A stretch of 7,626 bases of DNA, taken from Candidatus Zhuqueibacterota bacterium. Its GTDB lineage: Bacteria > Zhuqueibacterota > Zhuqueibacteria > Zhuqueibacterales > Zhuqueibacteraceae. Both the position numbers and the translations under genes were made by a program. The DNA is taken from positions 1-7,626 of the forward strand of contig JABWAN010000227.1 of the NCBI GenBank assembly GCA_013361015.1, in the 5' to 3' direction. The notes beneath the pieces are model-generated. The model ran no database searches. It was not told where the DNA came from and saw only the letters and a program-made list of their open reading frames with translations. Numbering within the stretch: the stretch's first letter is position 1; the number at the start of each line of letters is the position of its first letter. Shown in pieces: positions 5,102 through 7,626 of the stretch.

Positions 5102-7626
5102 CAATCCCGATACACCCAAAGGAATGCGGCATAGCCCTCGCCCGGAGGCTTGAGCGCAAAGCTGCGGCTTGGTGCGCCGGAGAAAGCAGTGCTCCACAAA
5201 CCGCTCTTCGTGTTGAACCACTCCCCGCGCAGCTCGCCTTGCACTTCGGAGAGATCGAGCTTGAATTCTCCGCTGGAGGCTGAGTACACCACATACGCCT
5301 CACCCGGTTGGCCGGCCAACCAGCGCGTTTTATCGAGCGCGATAAAACGCGTGAACTTCCACCACGGCACAGTATAGTGTATGTCACTCGACCAAAACTC
5401 TCGCAGGGTTTTGACGAAGCTCAGACTGGCCGAATATAAACTCTCCTCCGTGAATGGTGCGGGTGCTTCTTCGGTGAGAATGAAGCGCCGCCCGCTCATT
5501 ACACTTTGCCACGCTTGCTGAAGCACTTCTTCCGCGGCGCTCTTGTCGCCTGCAAGAGCAATGAGCTGCAACTCGAGCCGGCGTTCTTGATTGCTGTTCG
5601 CGCGCTCTTCGGGCAAAGCATTGTGCATGAAGACATACGCTCTTGTGCTCTCGCTGGGCAGTGCGCCGTGCGGCAGCACCAGCACGTGTTGATTGGGATC
5701 ATGCGTTGCGATGAGCTCGGCCACCGTTGCGAGCGTGATTGCACTTTCCGCCGGCGGTTCTTCGAGCAGCCACATGACATTGAACGCAGAATAGCGCCGC
5801 ACAACATAGCGCACGTAACGCTCGACTTGTTGCACATTCAGAAAATGCGACGCAGCTTTGCTCGGTAGCACGGTCAATCCCACCACCATGCCTTTGGCAT
5901 TTGCATAGGCCAAGCGCTCATCGAGCCTGCGCCAATAATCCGGATTCAAACGTTCCACGTTATTCGCCAAAAACGCTGCGCCGCCGCCCGCTTCGGCATC
6001 GTTCAATCTCGAGATTTCAAACGCCGATATTTGCATGAAATTGCAGCCCAGCGCCGCGCGCGCCTCCACGTATTTTTGAAAACTCTGCAGCGAAACATTT
6101 TGCGCGGACTTCATCTGCGTTCCCACCAAAAAGAACGGCGTGCTATCCGCATGCGCCAATGCCGCAGGATACAACGCAGCGCTGCGCACATGTCCGCGCG
6201 CGGAAATATGTTCTTCCGGCAATTGCCCTGCGCAGGTTAAAGTTCCGCTCTGGCCGTGCAATCCGGCATCGGTCGATTGCGAAGCCCACGACCACGTTCC
6301 GCGTGCAGGCGGCGCAAAACGCACGAGAAAAGCGTTCTTGCCATCCCAGAATGCGGAGGCTTTATGAACTTTGCCCTGTGCGGCGCCGCTCGTGCCGGTG
6401 AAAGTGAGCGTCATTTCCGGGCCGTCGCGAAATGAGTTCTCCTCCGCGTGGGCCGCGGTGAAAAGCGCCTCGAAGACTTCGTGCAGCGCGACTTGCTCGA
6501 CGCGCGCGGGCAGCGTTTCAAATTGCAAATCCGTGGCTTCCGAAACATTGCCCGCGACGTCGCACGAGGTGACGCGGCAACGATATTTTTTATAAGGCCG
6601 CAGATTGCGCAACTCGAGGCGGTGCAGCAAGGCAAAGTCCGTCGTATCCGCGGCGAGTCGTTCGGAGCTCAGCTCATCGCTAAACTGCGCGATTGCCGTC
6701 GCCGGCTCATTCGTTTTCCACGTGAGAGTCGCGCTCGTTGGTGTGATATTCTGTACGGCGACTTCGCTGAGTACGGGTGCAGTCGCGTCTTTCTCGCGCA
6801 ATACGACGAGCAATTCCGGCTGATGATTCGTGGACTCACGCGAGTCGAACGAAACCGTCTCGCCGGTTCCGAGCAGAGCAAAATCATACACGCTGTTGCC
6901 AATCACAGTCTCACGCAGCGGAATGCCTTGCCACGCCTCCGCAAACACGGCATCTATGTAGCCGAGATCGGTTTCCATCACTTCCGGCTTCGTCAGCCAC
7001 GTGACGGCGTTCTCTTCCCAATCCATCTGCAATGCGCGCAGTTTGCCGCCGCCTTTGCCGGATTGCCGCCCGTGCAAACGCAGCGCAGCTTGTGCAACCT
7101 CATCATTCAGCCCGGCAACGTTGAAACGCAAATAACACTCTCGGCCATCGCTCGCGAGCAGGTTCATCCAACCGAAATTCGCGTGGCTGCGAGTTTCGCC
7201 ATAGATATTATTTTTTTCAACGAACGTGTCCGCGTGGGGTTGAAAAAGATACAGGCCGCTTTTCATGGTTGTAAAAGTGGCGCCCGGGGTGCGCGTGCGA
7301 TTGCCGGCTTGATCCATTGCGATAATGCGATAGTAATGCGTTTGATTCACGGCGAGATTGGGCAACTTCGTCTCAAAGTCTTGTGCGGGCGGCCCGAGCA
7401 CCGCGGTTTGCTGACCATAAGCGGAAGTGAGGCCGTATTCGACAATACAGACGGCCGGCTCGTTCGTGGTCCAACTCAAACGCGCGGCATTCGCATACAC
7501 ACTTACGAGCGCGACATTCGCCACGACCGGCGGCGTGTCGTCGTTCGCCGGCACATTCGCCTTCACGATGAGATTGGAAAAGATCGGCCCGACGAAGCCT
7601 GGATATTGATTGCCCTTGAAATTGGT
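5101..7626 (-). CDS. Secreted multidomain glycosidase-like protein: FN3 - DNRLRE - FN3 - DUF5060 - TIM barrel - beta-sandwich (5' end beyond right edge)
   Basis: The frame is open to the right edge (841 residues visible, counted from 7626) and stops with TGA at 5103-5101. A GTG at 7566 is not a credible start, because sensible protein continues upstream of it (NQYPGFVGPIFSNL). Domains by rough fragment residue: FN3 at 31-120 (LSWTTNEPA); a DNRLRE/CBM96-like jelly roll at 124-276 (ADTFVE, CYLRFNV, AVTWLTKPE); a second FN3 at 281-372 (LTWKTNEPA, ending CDVAGNVSEA); DUF5060 at 375-466 (VHKASAFWDGKNAFLVRF and GTWSW); a DUF4038/apiosidase-like TIM barrel at about 470-750; and a C-terminal sandwich like the putative collagen-binding domain at 762-841 (EAYVVY, GEWFNTKSG). 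Candidate catalytic acids are Glu622/Glu623 (MWLLEEPP) and Glu719/Glu720 (FILTEE). Known relatives cleave plant or microbial polysaccharides outside the cell. The usual G-D-T-x-W entry motif reads GTQMKS here, so activity may be altered or lost. Export is inferred from domain types because the N-terminus is not in the window. Confidence 0.85.
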   Translation of the reverse strand, partial: TNFKGNQYPGFVGPIFSNLIVKANVPANDDTPPVVANVALVSVYANAARLSWTTNEPAVCIVEYGLTSAYGQQTAVLGPPAQDFETKLPNLAVNQTHYYRIIAMDQAGNRTRTPGATFTTMKSGLYLFQPHADTFVEKNNIYGETRSHANFGWMNLLASDGRECYLRFNVAGLNDEVAQAALRLHGRQSGKGGGKLRALQMDWEENAVTWLTKPEVMETDLGYIDAVFAEAWQGIPLRETVIGNSVYDFALLGTGETVSFDSRESTNHQPELLVVLREKDATAPVLSEVAVQNITPTSATLTWKTNEPATAIAQFSDELSSERLAADTTDFALLHRLELRNLRPYKKYRCRVTSCDVAGNVSEATDLQFETLPARVEQVALHEVFEALFTAAHAEENSFRDGPEMTLTFTGTSGAAQGKVHKASAFWDGKNAFLVRFAPPARGTWSWASQSTDAGLHGQSGTLTCAGQLPEEHISARGHVRSAALYPAALAHADSTPFFLVGTQMKSAQNVSLQSFQKYVEARAALGCNFMQISAFEISRLNDAEAGGGAAFLANNVERLNPDYWRRLDERLAYANAKGMVVGLTVLPSKAASHFLNVQQVERYVRYVVRRYSAFNVMWLLEEPPAESAITLATVAELIATHDPNQHVLVLPHGALPSESTRAYVFMHNALPEERANSNQERRLELQLIALAGDKSAAEEVLQQAWQSVMSGRRFILTEEAPAPFTEESLYSASLSFVKTLREFWSSDIHYTVPWWKFTRFIALDKTRWLAGQPGEAYVVYSASSGEFKLDLSEVQGELRGEWFNTKSGLWSTAFSGAPSRSFALKPPGEGYAAFLWVYRD

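Noticed and set aside
7564..7566. GTG at 7566 as the start of the glycosidase-like gene
   Set aside because: The frame stays open with plausible protein sequence to the right edge and no ribosome-binding site precedes the GTG, so the gene starts outside the window.

Overview
All four recognisable protein-coding regions in this 7.6 kb window lie on the minus strand. The organism cannot be named from the sequence. Base composition is moderate (roughly half G+C by eye). The gene content (a propeller-fused periplasmic amidohydrolase, an FN3/DNRLRE/DUF5060 surface glycosidase, and a CHAT-type fragment) is the kind seen in environmental FCB-group bacteria and relatives (KSB1, Calditrichota, Gemmatimonadota, Bacteroidota) and in Acidobacteriota. 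One clear promoter has a sigma70-type -35 and -10 with a 17-nt spacer rather than the Bacteroidota -33/-7 pattern, which argues mildly against classical Bacteroidota. This placement is inference.

Right to left, in the direction of transcription: (1) 7626-5101 is the 3' part of a large secreted multidomain protein, FN3 - DNRLRE/CBM96-like - FN3 - DUF5060 - glycosidase-like TIM barrel (DUF4038 / apiosidase type) - C-terminal beta-sandwich. Its N-terminus is beyond the right edge. (2) 4932-4291 is a VTT/DedA-type (SNARE-associated) inner-membrane protein. (3) 4192-4109 is a striking two-tier palindrome followed by nine U on the minus strand, probably the terminator of the VTT gene or an intergenic palindromic repeat. 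(4) 4057-3719 is a short protein resembling the N-terminal region of CHAT-domain proteins but lacking the CHAT protease domain, coupled by a TAATG overlap to a 27-codon ORF (3719-3636). (5) 3635-3100 is an intergenic stretch with small hairpins, a palindromic repeat at 3275-3335 and a good promoter at 3181-3153. (6) 3099-1 is the largest gene: an exported protein with a Tricorn/TolB-like PD40 beta-propeller region, a lysine/glutamate-rich linker and an amidohydrolase domain. It is open to the left edge and lacks its C-terminal end.

The spacing (169, 233 and 537 bp gaps) and the separate promoter and terminator signals suggest these are mostly independent units. Only the CHAT-like fragment and the 27-codon ORF look translationally coupled. 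I see no RNA genes, CRISPR array, transposase or phage gene. The very long plus-strand frames over 7-2952 are mirror images of the amidohydrolase codons and are not genes.
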